Shown in pieces: positions 20,738 through 54,162 of a stretch of DNA of 64,000 bases. Source of the DNA: Asterias rubens (lineage: Eukaryota; Echinodermata; Asteroidea; Forcipulatida; Asteriidae). The notes under the pieces were generated by a model, which saw only the letters and a list, made by a program, of their open reading frames with translations, ran no database searches and was not told the origin of the DNA. Each line of letters starts with the position of its first letter. Positions within the stretch are counted from its first letter, which is position 1. Location of the stretch: NCBI RefSeq assembly GCF_902459465.1, contig NW_022985705.1, forward strand, positions 186,001 through 250,000. The letters run 5' to 3'. The position numbers and the translations under genes are program-made.

Positions 20738-21360
20738 GTGATTATTCATTATATCAATATTTCTGCTCTGATGGTGGAAATTCTGGACCAACAAACGACA
20801 GAAAGACTGGTTCATGCGTTCGTCTCCTGTAGACTGGACTTCTGCAACAGTCTTCTTCACTGCATTCCGGAATTTCAAATCTCGAAACTTCAACGAATTC
20901 AGAACTCTGCCGCCAGACTTGTTATGCGTTCATCTACACGGCAACACATAACCCCCATACTCCGCAATCTCCACTGGTTACCTGTCAATAAGGGCATCAT
21001 TTTCAAAAATTCTACTTGTCACGTACAAATGCATCCACGGCTCGTCACCGTCATACCTTCGCGAAATCACTGAACCGTATCAACCATCACGCACCCTTCG
21101 CTCCAGCTCGGCACTGCTACTCAAGGTTCCTGCCATTCGAACCAAGACGTATGGACATCGGTCCTTCACACACTCATCACCTGCTCTCTGGAACTCTCTC
21201 CCACAACACATCAAGACTGCTAGAACTGAACTTGAATTCAAAACTGTACTGAAGACCTACCTGTTTAACATTTAACTCTTTGTTATTGTATGTAAAGCGC
21301 ATCGAGACACTGTGTGATGCGCTATATAAGAACTGTTATATTATTATTATTATTATTCAT
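20738..21360 (+). mobile_element. CR1/L2-type LINE, 3' fragment with frameshift
   Basis: The frame carries reverse-transcriptase C-terminal signatures: ERLVHAFVSCRLDFCNSLL, KLQRIQNSAARLV and ITPILRNLHWLPV. One frameshift follows near 21005. The next frame continues to the usual end (SPALWNSLPQHIK; VLKTYLFNI stop at about 21274). The 3' end GCGCTATATAAGAACTG with a (TAT)n tail to 21357 is typical. It is 5'-truncated and not functional. The mirror copy is at about 48620-49245. Confidence 0.9.
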
Positions 21361-21579
21361 CCTCCATCAATTCTTCACAATTTTTAACTTATATAGTTTC
21401 CATGCATGTCACTGCTCCTTTTTCTTTAGTGGTCTCAATGCACATAATGTACTTTGACAATTACATTATGATTGTTTGCATTTGCCATCGGCCATTTTGG
21501 TTAGTATAAGTTGTTTGCATTAGCTATAACTCTCGTTTTGTCTCCTTTTTAATTTGCATTTGAATGAAACACACATGAC

Positions 21580-21660
21580 CTACGGCTTTACGTCCCATCC
21601 GAAGGACGAACAGATAAGAATGGTTAAGTGCCTCGTTATTTACGGGAAGTACTATCATGT
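21580..21660 (-). repeat. SINE family B body fragment
   Basis: The complement of GATGGGACGTAAAGCCGTAG and of the CACTTAACCATTCTTATC block matches the body of the SINE at 5480-5880. No A or B box remains. Confidence 0.6.
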
Positions 21661-21727
21661 GATTTGAAATATTACTTTCATGAAGCCATCTATAATTTCG
21701 TCGATTTTAGTGTCAATAATAATACAG

Positions 21728-21906
21728 GATGAGCAACACTAACATGGACCAAGAGCCAGCCGAACATGATGCTGTCAGTCCAACGTGGCCCAAGTTTCTC
21801 TTGGCTGTTTTGACATTGTTGGGAGTCTTTAAGGGTCGTCCATTAGACGCTTGTAGACCGTGTTATGATTGCCGCCACAAACGAGGAGATGGTGATAAAT
21901 CAAAGG
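21728..21906 (+). CDS. Small hypothetical membrane-protein exon
   Basis: An exon bounded by AATACAG and GTAGGC has an ATG at its first codon (21729) and about 59 codons to the donor. The product has a hydrophilic acidic N-terminus (MSNTNMDQEPAEHD), one hydrophobic stretch (WPKFLLAVLTLLGVF) and then a Cys-rich basic stretch (CRPCYDCRHKRGDG). The protein is unchanged in the other arm (48074-48252). I recognise no family. The rest of the gene is not identified, and it could be a chance open frame. Confidence 0.35.
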
Positions 21907-22574
21907 GTAGGCCTAATGACTAACTCATCGACTCCCGTTATAAATTGGTATTTCACAGAGATGTATTTGCAAATGTTTGCCACATCGCAGATACGTTTGC
22001 AAGGAAGTATTTGCGATGTCTTTGCAAAATGCAATGGCGTGAATTTTATCGCAAATGTTTGCAAATATAATTAATAAATACCTTGGACGGTTTAAAGTCT
22101 CTGATTGGTCAAAACCCGGTCACGTGTGGGAGTGTTACAGCGGTATAAAGACCGGCTTTGGAAAATAGCGAATAAGTGGCCACTAAATCACATTTCCTAC
22201 TACACAAGTTCAATATTTTATTGTATCCTCTGCTTACCAGTTTTCACGCTATTATGCCTTTTTCTTTGAATTGGAAAAAAAATAATGATGCCATATATCA
22301 ACCGATATAAAATTACCATGGTAATTTGCAAAAAATAACAAAAACAAATAATTTAACATAAAGGGTGAATAATCATTGGCTTTCAAATCTGATTTTTACT
22401 TATTTTTTCCTGTTTTTTTTCCTCTTAAAATTTATAATAAAGCGTATAAATAAACAGTGATAATTGAATCAACAAGCTGATCGTGTAAATTTTAATGTTA
22501 ATAATAATATTGATCGGAGGGTTAAAAAAGAAATGGCTGACATTTTGTTTGTGGATGGAGAACGGTCACGTCCA

Positions 22575-22700
22575 TAGACTTGTTCCCAAGTCTTTGATCA
22601 TGCTGAAACAGCGCCCTCTTGTGGATACACTCCTGTCATTAGCCTACAATGTGGCTGATGCAGAGAATCAACTGCAGTTTTAGACTTGGAATCAAGTCTA
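22575..22700. mobile_element. Short hairpin element, TAGACTTG...CAAGTCTA ends
   Basis: TAGACTTGTTCCCAAGTCT at 22575 pairs with AGACTTGGAATCAAGTCTA at 22700. The interior includes GCGCCCTCTTGTGG. It is about 126 bp. The mirror copy is at about 47283-47408. Confidence 0.65.
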
Positions 22701-23488
22701 TCACATCATGTGCATTGCATTGATACTGCAGTCACAGTGCAACCTTTTTACCCTGACTACATAATTTTGTTTCATCGAACAGCAGTATACAAAATAATCC
22801 ACAATAAAGAAATTAAAGTATTTTTTTGAAATTTGTCATGAACATTTTACGAAGTCAACAGTGCAACTTATCTCAAATTGATTTTTATAAGTGTGTCCCT
22901 GGGTATTAAAAAACCTTATATCTAATTAAAAAAAACTAATTAAAAATCATTTAAAAAAACATGAAACGGAATTTTTTGTGCCTGAAACGGAATTCATGTT
23001 TTTGCCAAACGGAATTTGCACTTTTCTGAAACGGAAAATCAGTGGCCCTACACTGCGCTTCCTGTTACGCACTGCGGACTTTAAAAAACGGGTCCGCGCG
23101 CTGCGTACACAGTGAATACACCGCGAGTATGAACCGCCCTTGAGGCCAGTCGGGTAGTGAATTCCATTAGTCGACAAGGCCTACAGTCTGTCCATCTTTT
23201 CGAGGCCATCCTCGTAGTTGCTTCCCAAAATTTCTTTAATTAAAGGAACACGTTGCCCTGGATCAGTCGAGTCGGTCTTTGAAAAGCGTTCGTAACTGTT
23301 TTTTATAAAATGCATATGGGTAGAAAGATGTTGTAAAAGTAGAATACAATGATCTACACAAACATGCCTCGAAATTGCACGGTTTTCCTTTAACCTCTAT
23401 GACCAACACGGTCGGCCATTTATGGGAGTCAAGTTTTTGACGTATACTAATTAGACTGGGTATTTCCTGCTGAAGTAAGTTTATGAGT

Positions 23489-23625
23489 TCACAAAGATTT
23501 AGGACAGTCCTACCTTAGGACTAGTCCTAGGAGATATAAAAAACGAATGGCTAGTCCTAAGTTAGGACCTGAACTCGTCCTAACTCGAGATAAGACTAGT
23601 CTTAACTCTTTGTGAAATCCACCCC
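23489..23625. mobile_element. Fold-back element, TTAGGAC/GTCCTAA family
   Basis: CACAAAGATTTAGGACAGTC at 23489 pairs with GACTAGTCTTAACTCTTTGTG near 23610, with CTAGTCCTA motifs inverted between. It lies just upstream of the PABPC coding exon. Relatives are at 4200-4290 and 2290-2490. Confidence 0.75.
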
Positions 23626-23765
23626 AGGCCTAGTAATGTATGGAAAAATTTGGCCATTGTAAAAAGCCGAAGTGCGTGTCGTAATGATTATGGACTGCAC
23701 TTCAAATTTAATAAAATCATTGACATTGGAGTTTCTCTCTTTCCATTACAGAACAAAACCAATAA

Positions 23766-38682
<14,917 letters not shown>

Positions 38683-38979
38683 TAACAGCAAGAAGCGCAC
38701 CACAGCAAGCATGTACAACCCTTCATTCATTGGCTTTCTGCCTACACTTGCGTTCTCAAGAATAGTCGCTGTAAATACTAGCTTGGATCAGACACAAGAT
38801 GGCATTCTCAATCATCCCAGCATGGATGCTATCATCCTTGATTGGGATGATTGAGAATGCCATCTTGTGTCTGATCCAAGCTAGTATTTACAGCGACTAT
38901 TCTTGAGAACGCAAGTGTAGGCAGAAAGCCAATGAATGAAGGGTTGTACATGCTTGCTGTGGTGCGCTTCTTGCTGTTA
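38683..38979. other. Shared 3' UTR of both PABPC copies, containing the turnaround
   Basis: From the stop codon at 38682 there are 137 bases of 3' UTR. The sequence then folds back: 38782-38819 is the complement of 38843-38880, around a 23-base spacer (38820-38842). No poly(A) signal lies between the stop and the spacer, so neither PABPC copy has a complete 3' end in the window. Confidence 0.95.
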
Positions 38980-45701
<6,722 letters not shown>

Positions 45702-46132
45702 CTATGATAGATAGATAGATAGAAAGATAGTTATTTCTTTTTCCATCTGTGGCCAACGGCCAAATTACAGTAAAAATTACAATACACACAAACAAGTTTA
45801 CATACAAAAATAGTCACATATAATAATATACAGCAACTTTATAAAAAAATATCGCCATTGGAGGCTATATTAAAATTTACAAAGAGACGTGAACAAACCA
45901 CCATCAAAACACACAAATGAAAACACAATAAATGCGAACTAAAACAAACCAGTGAGTATTATTAAACCTCGCTGTCTTTCAATTCCATCTTATTTGTGTA
46001 CAATCATGGGTACACATGTTCTTAAAAACAAGGAAACAACACTGATGCAGCATTTTCCCTCATCAGTGGTCTGCTGCCCAAATAGCTGACAAACTAGTGA
46101 AATGGCAAGATAAATGGGCCCAATTTCATGGC

Positions 46133-46632
46133 NNNNNNNNNNNNNNNNNNNNNNNNNNNNNNNNNNNNNNNNNNNNNNNNNNNNNNNNNNNNNNNNNNNN
46201 NNNNNNNNNNNNNNNNNNNNNNNNNNNNNNNNNNNNNNNNNNNNNNNNNNNNNNNNNNNNNNNNNNNNNNNNNNNNNNNNNNNNNNNNNNNNNNNNNNNN
46301 NNNNNNNNNNNNNNNNNNNNNNNNNNNNNNNNNNNNNNNNNNNNNNNNNNNNNNNNNNNNNNNNNNNNNNNNNNNNNNNNNNNNNNNNNNNNNNNNNNNN
46401 NNNNNNNNNNNNNNNNNNNNNNNNNNNNNNNNNNNNNNNNNNNNNNNNNNNNNNNNNNNNNNNNNNNNNNNNNNNNNNNNNNNNNNNNNNNNNNNNNNNN
46501 NNNNNNNNNNNNNNNNNNNNNNNNNNNNNNNNNNNNNNNNNNNNNNNNNNNNNNNNNNNNNNNNNNNNNNNNNNNNNNNNNNNNNNNNNNNNNNNNNNNN
46601 NNNNNNNNNNNNNNNNNNNNNNNNNNNNNNNN
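46133..46632. other. Assembly gap (500 N)
   Basis: The left flank (GGGCCCAATTTCATGGC) matches left-arm 31501-31517 or 26847-26863. The right flank matches left-arm 23286-23353. The gap therefore stands for at least about 3.5 kb holding PABPC exons 1-4, or about 8.1 kb if the tandem block is also present on this arm. Exactly 500 N marks unknown size. Confidence 0.98.
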
Positions 46633-48073
46633 ATCATTGTATTCTACTTTTACAACATCTTTCTACCCATATGCATTTTATAAAAAACAGTTACGAACGC
46701 TTTTCAAAGACCGACTCGACTGATCCAGGGCAACGTGTTCCTTTAATTAAAGAAATTTTGGGAAGCAACTACGAGGATGGCCTCGAAAAGATGGACAGAC
46801 TGTAGGCCTTGTCGACTAATGGAATTCACTACCCGACTGGCCTCAAGGGCGGTTCATACTCGCGGTGTATTCACTGTGTACGCAGCGCGCGGACCCGTTT
46901 TTTAAAGTCCGCAGTGCGTAACAGGAAGCGCAGTGTAGGGCCACTGATTTTCCGTTTCAGAAAAGTGCAAATTCCGTTTGGCAAAAACATGAATTCCGTT
47001 TCAGGCACAAAAAATTTCCGTTTCATGTTTTTTAAATGATTTTTAATTAGTTTTTTAATTAGATATAAGGTTTTTTAATACCCAGGGACACACTTATAAA
47101 AATCAATTTGAGATAAGTGCCACTGTTGACTTCGTAAAATGTTCATGACAAATTTCAAAAAATACTTTCATTTCTTTATTGTGGATTATTTTGTATACTG
47201 CTGTCGATGAAACAAAATTATGTAGTCAGGGTAAAAAGGTTGCACTGTGAATGCAGTATCAATGCAATGCACATGATGTGATAGACTTGATTCCAAGTCT
47301 AAAACTGCAGTTGATTCTCTGCATCAGCCACATTGTAGGCTAATGACAGGAGTGTATCCACAAGAGGGCGCTGTTTCAGCATGATCAAAGACTTGGGAAC
47401 AAGTCTATGGACGTGACCGTTCTCCATCCACAAACAAATGTCAGCCATTTCTTTTTAACCCTCCGATCAATATTATTATTAACATTAAAATTTACACGAT
47501 CAGCTTGTTGATTCAATTATCACTGTTTATTTATACGCTTTATTATAAATTTTAAGAGGAAAAAAAAACAGGAAAAAATAAGTAAAAATCAGATTTGAAA
47601 GCCAATGATTATTCACCCTTTATGTTAAATTATTTGTTTTTGTTATTTTTTGCAAATTACCATGGTAATTTTATATCGGTTGATATATGGCATCATTATT
47701 TTTTTTCCAATTCAAAGAAAAAGGCATAATAGCGTGAAAACTGGTAAGCAGAGGATACAATAAAATATTGAACTTGTGTAGTAGGAAATGTGATTTAGTG
47801 GCCACTTATTCGCTATTTTCCAAAGCCGGTCTTTATACCGCTGTAACACTCCCACACGTGACCGGGTTTTGACCAATCAGAGACTTTAAACCGTCCAAGG
47901 TATTTATTAATTATATTTGCAAACATTGCGATAAAATTCACGCCATTGCATTTTGCAAAGACATCGCAAATACTTCCTTGCAAACGTATCTGCGATGTGG
48001 CAAACATTTGCAAATACATCTCTGTGAAATACCAATTTATAACGGGAGTCGATGAGTTAGTCATTAGGCCTAC

Positions 48074-48252
48074 CCTTTGATTTATCACCATCTCCTCGTT
48101 TGTGGCGGCAATCATAACACGGTCTACAAGCGTCTAATGGACGACCCTTAAAGACTCCCAACAATGTCAAAACAGCCAAGAGAAACTTGGGCCACGTTGG
48201 ACTGACAGCATCATGTTCGGCTGGCTCTTGGTCCATGTTAGTGTTGCTCATC
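48074..48252 (-). CDS. Small hypothetical membrane-protein exon, second copy
   Basis: Mirror of 21728-21906 with an identical protein: acidic N-terminus, one hydrophobic stretch and a CRPCYDC segment. Conservation between arms is expected for alleles and is not independent evidence of function. Confidence 0.35.
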
Positions 48253-48619
48253 CTGTATTATTATTGACACTAAAATCGACGAAATTATAGATGGCTTCAT
48301 GAAAGTAATATTTCAAATCACATGATAGTACTTCCCGTAAATAACGAGGCACTTAACCATTCTTATCTGTTCGTCCTTCGGATGGGACGTAAAGCCGTAG
48401 GTCATGTGTGTTTCATTCAAATGCAAATTAAAAAGGAGACAAAACGAGAGTTATAGCTAATGCAAACAACTTATACTAACCAAAATGGCCGATGGCAAAT
48501 GCAAACAATCATAATGTAATTGTCAAAGTACATTATGTGCATTGAGACCACTAAAGAAAAAGGAGCAGTGACATGCATGGAAACTATATAAGTTAAAAAT
48601 TGTGAAGAATTGATGGAGG

Positions 48620-49245
48620 ATGAATAATAATAATAATAATAATATAACAGTTCTTATATAGCGCATCACACAGTGTCTCGATGCGCTTTACATACAATAA
48701 CAAAGAGTTAAATGTTAAACAGGTAGGTCTTCAGTACAGTTTTGAATTCAAGTTCAGTTCTAGCAGTCTTGATGTGTTGTGGGAGAGAGTTCCAGAGAGC
48801 AGGTGATGAGTGTGTGAAGGACCGATGTCCATACGTCTTGGTTCGAATGGCAGGAACCTTGAGTAGCAGTGCCGAGCTGGAGCGAAGGGTGCGTGATGGT
48901 TGATACGGTTCAGTGATTTCGCGAAGGTATGACGGTGACGAGCCGTGGATGCATTTGTACGTGACAAGTAGAATTTTTGAAAATGATGCCCTTATTGACA
49001 GGTAACCAGTGGAGATTGCGGAGTATGGGGGTTATGTGTTGCCGTGTAGATGAACGCATAACAAGTCTGGCGGCAGAGTTCTGAATTCGTTGAAGTTTCG
49101 AGATTTGAAATTCCGGAATGCAGTGAAGAAGACTGTTGCAGAAGTCCAGTCTACAGGAGACGAACGCATGAACCAGTCTTTCTGTCGTTTGTTGGTCCAG
49201 AATTTCCACCATCAGAGCAGAAATATTGATATAATGAATAATCAC
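48620..49245 (-). mobile_element. CR1/L2-type LINE fragment, second copy
   Basis: Mirror of 20738-21360, with the same reverse-transcriptase C-terminal motifs, the same frameshift and the same (ATA)n tail. It shares the insertion site and truncation, so it is the same insertion seen on the other arm. Confidence 0.9.
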
Positions 49246-50131
49246 AGTGGGCCACAGTTAACAACAAATCAAGGAATTCTGAATGAAATCTAAGATGTTT
49301 TTATCTGCCAGGAAGAAACAAATTGATCGAGTTTAGTATTAACTTGACAACTTCACAGTCAGGCATATCCGTCCTTATGCATTATTTGACACTGTAAACG
49401 CACAAATTTAAACCATTGGACTGAAACGTAGGGTAACCCCCTTCACAGTCCGTAAGGATGTAGGCATGGTGAATCGACCCGGAGTGTGGCTTGTAAAGCA
49501 GATTTCACCCAACTTTTCCAATAATTATGGTTAAGTGTCCACGCACAAGTGTCATTACCGGGATTCGAACCCGCACTCTGCCGCTGACTACACCAGGGCT
49601 CCATTTCATAGAGCTGCTTAATTTAATAAGCAGAAAAAAACAGAACACTATTGCCTTATTTGTCCTCTGAGCTACTGCAAACATTATTAAGATATTAACA
49701 GTATCGGATATGACGTATTCATCTTGCAATCTTACCTCTGCATTGTGGTGCTGTGTCGATCAGATAAATTGCGCCCTAAAAGTTCTGTAATTTACTTAAA
49801 TTATTTCTCTTCCAGACATCCTTCTTACTGTTTAGTCCAAGCAAAATTAAACCAAGTTCCCAGCACATAATCGCAATTTAATTCTGGTGTCATACAGTTT
49901 CCTGTCAAGTTTCTATACTTGTATCGTTGTTTAGACAGCACGTGGTAATGCAGGATTCATTTTTTGAAGTTCCTCTTTGAAAAAAACCGCATTAAAGTGA
50001 AGATGAATACTTTGATCGATCGTTCATTTACATACTATTTGAACACATTTAAAACAACGGAGTTGTGATATAGGAAACGAGAAGTTGTTAAATTTAAGAT
50101 GTAACAGGACCCCCCCCCAAAAAAAAACAAA

Positions 50132-50132
<1 letters not shown>

Positions 50133-50205
<73 letters not shown>

Positions 50206-50312
50206 GAGTCACGAGCAAAGCTCTGGTCTGAGATGGGATTCAAACCGGGGACCGCGCAGAGGTGAAAGGCAGGGAAAGAAACCACTGAGCCAAAAAACAG
50301 CTGCAGTGCTTC
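50133..50312 (-). repeat. tRNA-like SINE head with (GTT)n tail, second copy
   Basis: Mirror of 19690-19852. The AAC/GTT array is two units (6 bases) longer than in the left arm, a typical allelic microsatellite difference. Confidence 0.75.
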
Positions 50313-51335
50313 TCGCAAAGTTAGCTTCGATGATCTTTATTTTTTTTTAGTATTAATCAATCTGGGATACTTCCTTTAAGCTGAAAATATTCACAGCATA
50401 CATGAAAGTGAGATACAGAGTTGAAACTGAGATATTATATAAGTTACAATAACAGCATTGTTTGTGACCTGTTTATGAGATCCCTGCATCTGACGCACTC
50501 GTAAAACAAGGGGCCTAATCATAGAGCTATTAAGCACAAACAGCTGGTAAGCACGACAAAATCATGCTTACCAGTCGTAACCCCAAAGTAATTATGTACA
50601 TTGTGTGTCTGGTGCCCTGCTCAGTTCTGCTAAGCCAATAATTGTTAAGCAATATTTTTCGCATTATGCAGCTCTATGAAATAAAATCGGCTGTTAAAAT
50701 CACAGAAACTAAACTATCAAAACTGAAGCTGTTCTCGTCTTTTAAAACACACAATTTTTGTTTCAAGTTGTTACTCAGACCTGGATTCTTGTCCAAACAT
50801 CAGATCCTACAAGTGACCGCGTGGAAAGAGCCTGCCTATGAGACCTTTTCGCAAATACCCACTGCGCAAAAGCCAACTGTTGAATTGCTAGCGATCAAAC
50901 TTGGCGGTTTTTTTCCAGGACAAACGTGGGTAATTTTCTGCACACGTTCATCCTGGGAAAAAAAACGCCACACACCGGGGTCGACCCAGGGAAGCTAAAC
51001 GAACGCACCCTGTGTACAAAGTTCTTCTGATAGCACCTTCTTTTGATTCATCCTCCTACAGACCACGTTTATTTCCAAATTCCCATGAGGGGGACCGAAT
51101 CTCCAGCGGACAGAATTCCCTGGGACACCGTGTCTGACAGTAACGTTTACCAGATTCAAATTTTTGCGGGAAACTTATTTATAATATTTTTCCGTACCAA
51201 CATTCATTTCAAGTAAAATATCAATCTTAAAATGATTAGTACTATCAAAGCTGATGTAGGCTTTTAACCAATAGTGTTTTATTTGTCATTACTTTTAGGA
51301 CTACCAAACGTATAACAAGTTCTCCTTGACATGGT

Positions 51336-51712
51336 TTAAAGGAACATTACAGAATTGGTTTTGCTAGCAAATAAGTTGCTGGCAGTTTAAGCACTTTTGT
51401 AATCCACCATAAATACATAAACTGATAAACCTGTTCGAGATCGATCGGCCATCTGGGTCACTGGGTGAACAACCGATTACACATTTTGCATTGCATCGAT
51501 GCCAAAACAAAAATGAATAAAACGCTCATTGAGCGATCAACTTCAAACGCGAAATTAGATTATTGATTTCTCATCAAACTGTGACATTTCAGACAGATAT
51601 ATTTCAAGGGATGTTTCCACTACATCATCATAAGCCCGTGTAAGTTTTATGTAAATCTGTGATCTTCACGATTTTTTTTGTTTCGTACCAATTCTGTAAC
51701 GTTCCTTTAACT
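51336..51712. mobile_element. TTAA-flanked element, second copy of 18281-18653
   Basis: TTAAAGGAACATTACAGAAT to ATTCTGTAACGTTCCTTTAA, with the same internal CATCGATGC motif. It is at the allelic position. Confidence 0.8.
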
Positions 51713-52615
51713 TTAAATTAGTGTACAATGTTATGGCTATGGCTTGTCTATGCTTTGTTACTTGTAAATGTACATGTAAAGTGTTTTGTGCCATCCTAGT
51801 GTTTTTAAATTTAAGTCTGTTGAAGATGAATTGTAAAGGTCGTGGGTTCGAATCCCATTCGAGTATTGGGCATGTTATTTGTTTTCACCGAGCTCGGGAA
51901 GATACTGAGTATACAGTGCTTAACACACATCGGTGTATGTGTAACCAAAAGTTACATTCTTTATCAACGAAGCAAGTTTCCATCTACTTAGTTTTTATAC
52001 GTTGTAAAGCTGCACCTCGGGTTTATAAGGTGTTAACTGTCTACTTGTTGTCATTTTATTTACACATGACGTATCCATAATATAAGTATGCGTATCTCAT
52101 TATTCAGTGTGCAGTTGTTACCGCCGTGGCAGGAGATTCTGGCCCCCTCCCCCATATGGCGAACTATGTGCAAACTACTTCTGCTATCGCCCTCTTTTGA
52201 ACCATCCTCCTCCACCCCATGTCAATTTCCCATAATTATGGGGGGGGGGGGCAGAATCACCGGCAGACGGAATTCCCTTGGACTACCGTGACCCTTTGAG
52301 TTCTAGCCGACACATATGCGTTATTGGTGACTTGTGCCTCAAACTACTAACCATTGCTGATCTATGATAGCAAAATGGTGCCGTGGACGATGTGGTTGAG
52401 GTTTATGTCCCCGGAGATTATGTACCCTTGGTAAAATAATTATGATAAAACTTCTTCTGGTAGCGCCCTCTTTTGAAATGTGGGGGACCGAATCTCCGGC
52501 AGAAGAAATTCCCTTGGACATCACCATTTTAGTTCCTAGCCATCATCTGCGTTGTTGGTCATGCATTCTCAAACCATACTGACCATAATAGTGCTGATCC
52601 AAGATCAAAACAAAG

Positions 52616-53703
52616 TTACAATGCCCGGCCGATGCCTCGATAGTCAAGTTTCTGGTCAGTGATATTCCTACCAAGGTACAAGCTAATTACGGCCAGAAAC
52701 AGCATGACGTGATGCCCTTTACATTCGGTGTTTATCTCGACAGCATAACTCAACAGCTGATCCCAGAACTTTTCGTTGTCGAAACTTCTCTGCCGCGAGA
52801 GGGCGTACATAAACTGTGACCAGACATAGTCGATGCTGACATTCCCAACGGCGAGAAGTGGAATGATGAGGAGCATAAGCTTCTCACTGAAGATGAAGAT
52901 GTTGATGAGTAAATTCTCCCGTGCGATGTTCTTCATTGGGTTGCTGTAGACGTCGTAGTTCCATGTGATGTGGACGGTGAGTCCCAGCACGGATGAGGCC
53001 ATAACGAACGGCACCAGGACAGCGAGGACCTCTCGAAGGAGACCGAATTCTCGGTTAATCTCGGCAATGCGTCGCCTGCACTGAACCAGGTTCCCCTCGT
53101 TGCGTTTGATAAAGATCAGGACTAGGTTCAACTCTGCAGCCAGGGCCCTCCGCATGACCAAGATGTAGAACCAAAATGAAGCGAACAGCGGAAGCCCAAC
53201 CAGCGAAATGATGAAATCCATTATGTTTTTTAAAAATCTGAAGATATCACCAGGAATTGGGTCATTCAGAGGCATGTCGACGATGACTTTGGGTGTAGCG
53301 TTGGCTGGTTTTGTCAGGTATTGGGCAAGATTCACTGCCTGCATTGAGTTGTTGACAAAAACCCACACAATGATGAGGGAAAGAAACAAAGCTTCAGGTA
53401 GCGGGAATCTGCGACCAGCCAGGCAGCGCAACCGCCTTGCTGTGTAGTCCAAATGAAACACCTCACACCAGGAACCATCTTTCACTGGTGTCCATGACAT
53501 GGCGTTAAATACCGTACACACCAGGCTGATACCAGCGAGAACGACAACATACGTCATGAAGGATACAAAGTGTGTCAGATTCTCGCTACTTCCCCAGAAG
53601 TTATAGATGTAGAGGAACATGATGACGAGAGACAGTCCAAGGCATAGGATTATGCACAGAGACGACAGGATACCGCACAGACGGCTGTTAAGATACCTCG
53701 GAA
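52616..53703 (-). CDS. Gustatory-receptor-like seven-membrane-segment protein, second copy
   Basis: Mirror of 16287-17374, full length with stop at 52616 and the same seven hydrophobic segments. One residue difference was noticed: proline at position 150 (serine in the left copy), in the loop between segments 3 and 4. The exon is intact, unlike the upstream 55487 exon on this arm. Function as for the left copy; putative chemosensory ion channel by family. Confidence 0.6.
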
Positions 53704-54162
53704 CTGTAAAGACAAGCATTGAAAAGTTTTAACTACATTATACAATAGTTATTCTTATAATATAAGAATATTGTTCTCCTTAGGCAATGATGATAGAGGC
53801 ATTGAATTTTGCACTCGGCCAGAGGCTTTATATGGCCATTGCAGCAGAAATGAATTTCGAAAAATGGGTTGGATATCGAAAAACAATCAATAATAACATT
53901 AATACGGTATTTAGGTATATCACAATACATATATATTAAACATATTCAAAATAAAAATACATTTAGTATAAAAATAATATCAGAATTTGAAAACCAAGGA
54001 GCAACAGACAAAACAAAAGATGGGCTGCTTATGAGAAAACAAAAGTTAAACACTGTAATCACTGGGGTGTGTTTACTCCGACAAATTGCTGCCATTGCTC
54101 GATATTTTACTTGAGTGTCTGAAAAACTTCATTGCTGAAAAATACTTATTTCTCAAACATAC

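Larger units (their letters stand above)
21907..23751. other. Upstream region of PABPC, repeats and possible promoter
   Basis: This holds AT-rich sequence, a short hairpin element (22575-22700, TAGACTTG ends), four GAAACGGAA words (22962-23035), a GC-rich block (23060-23150) and a truncated AGGAACACGTTGCC element (23243-23460). A TTAGGAC fold-back element lies at 23489-23625. The acceptor just before the PABPC start implies a non-coding first exon somewhere here, but its borders are not clear. Confidence 0.4.

Noticed and set aside
45990-46805. Open frames of about 190-225 codons around 46133-46632
   Set aside because: They run through the N gap, so most of each frame is unknown sequence.
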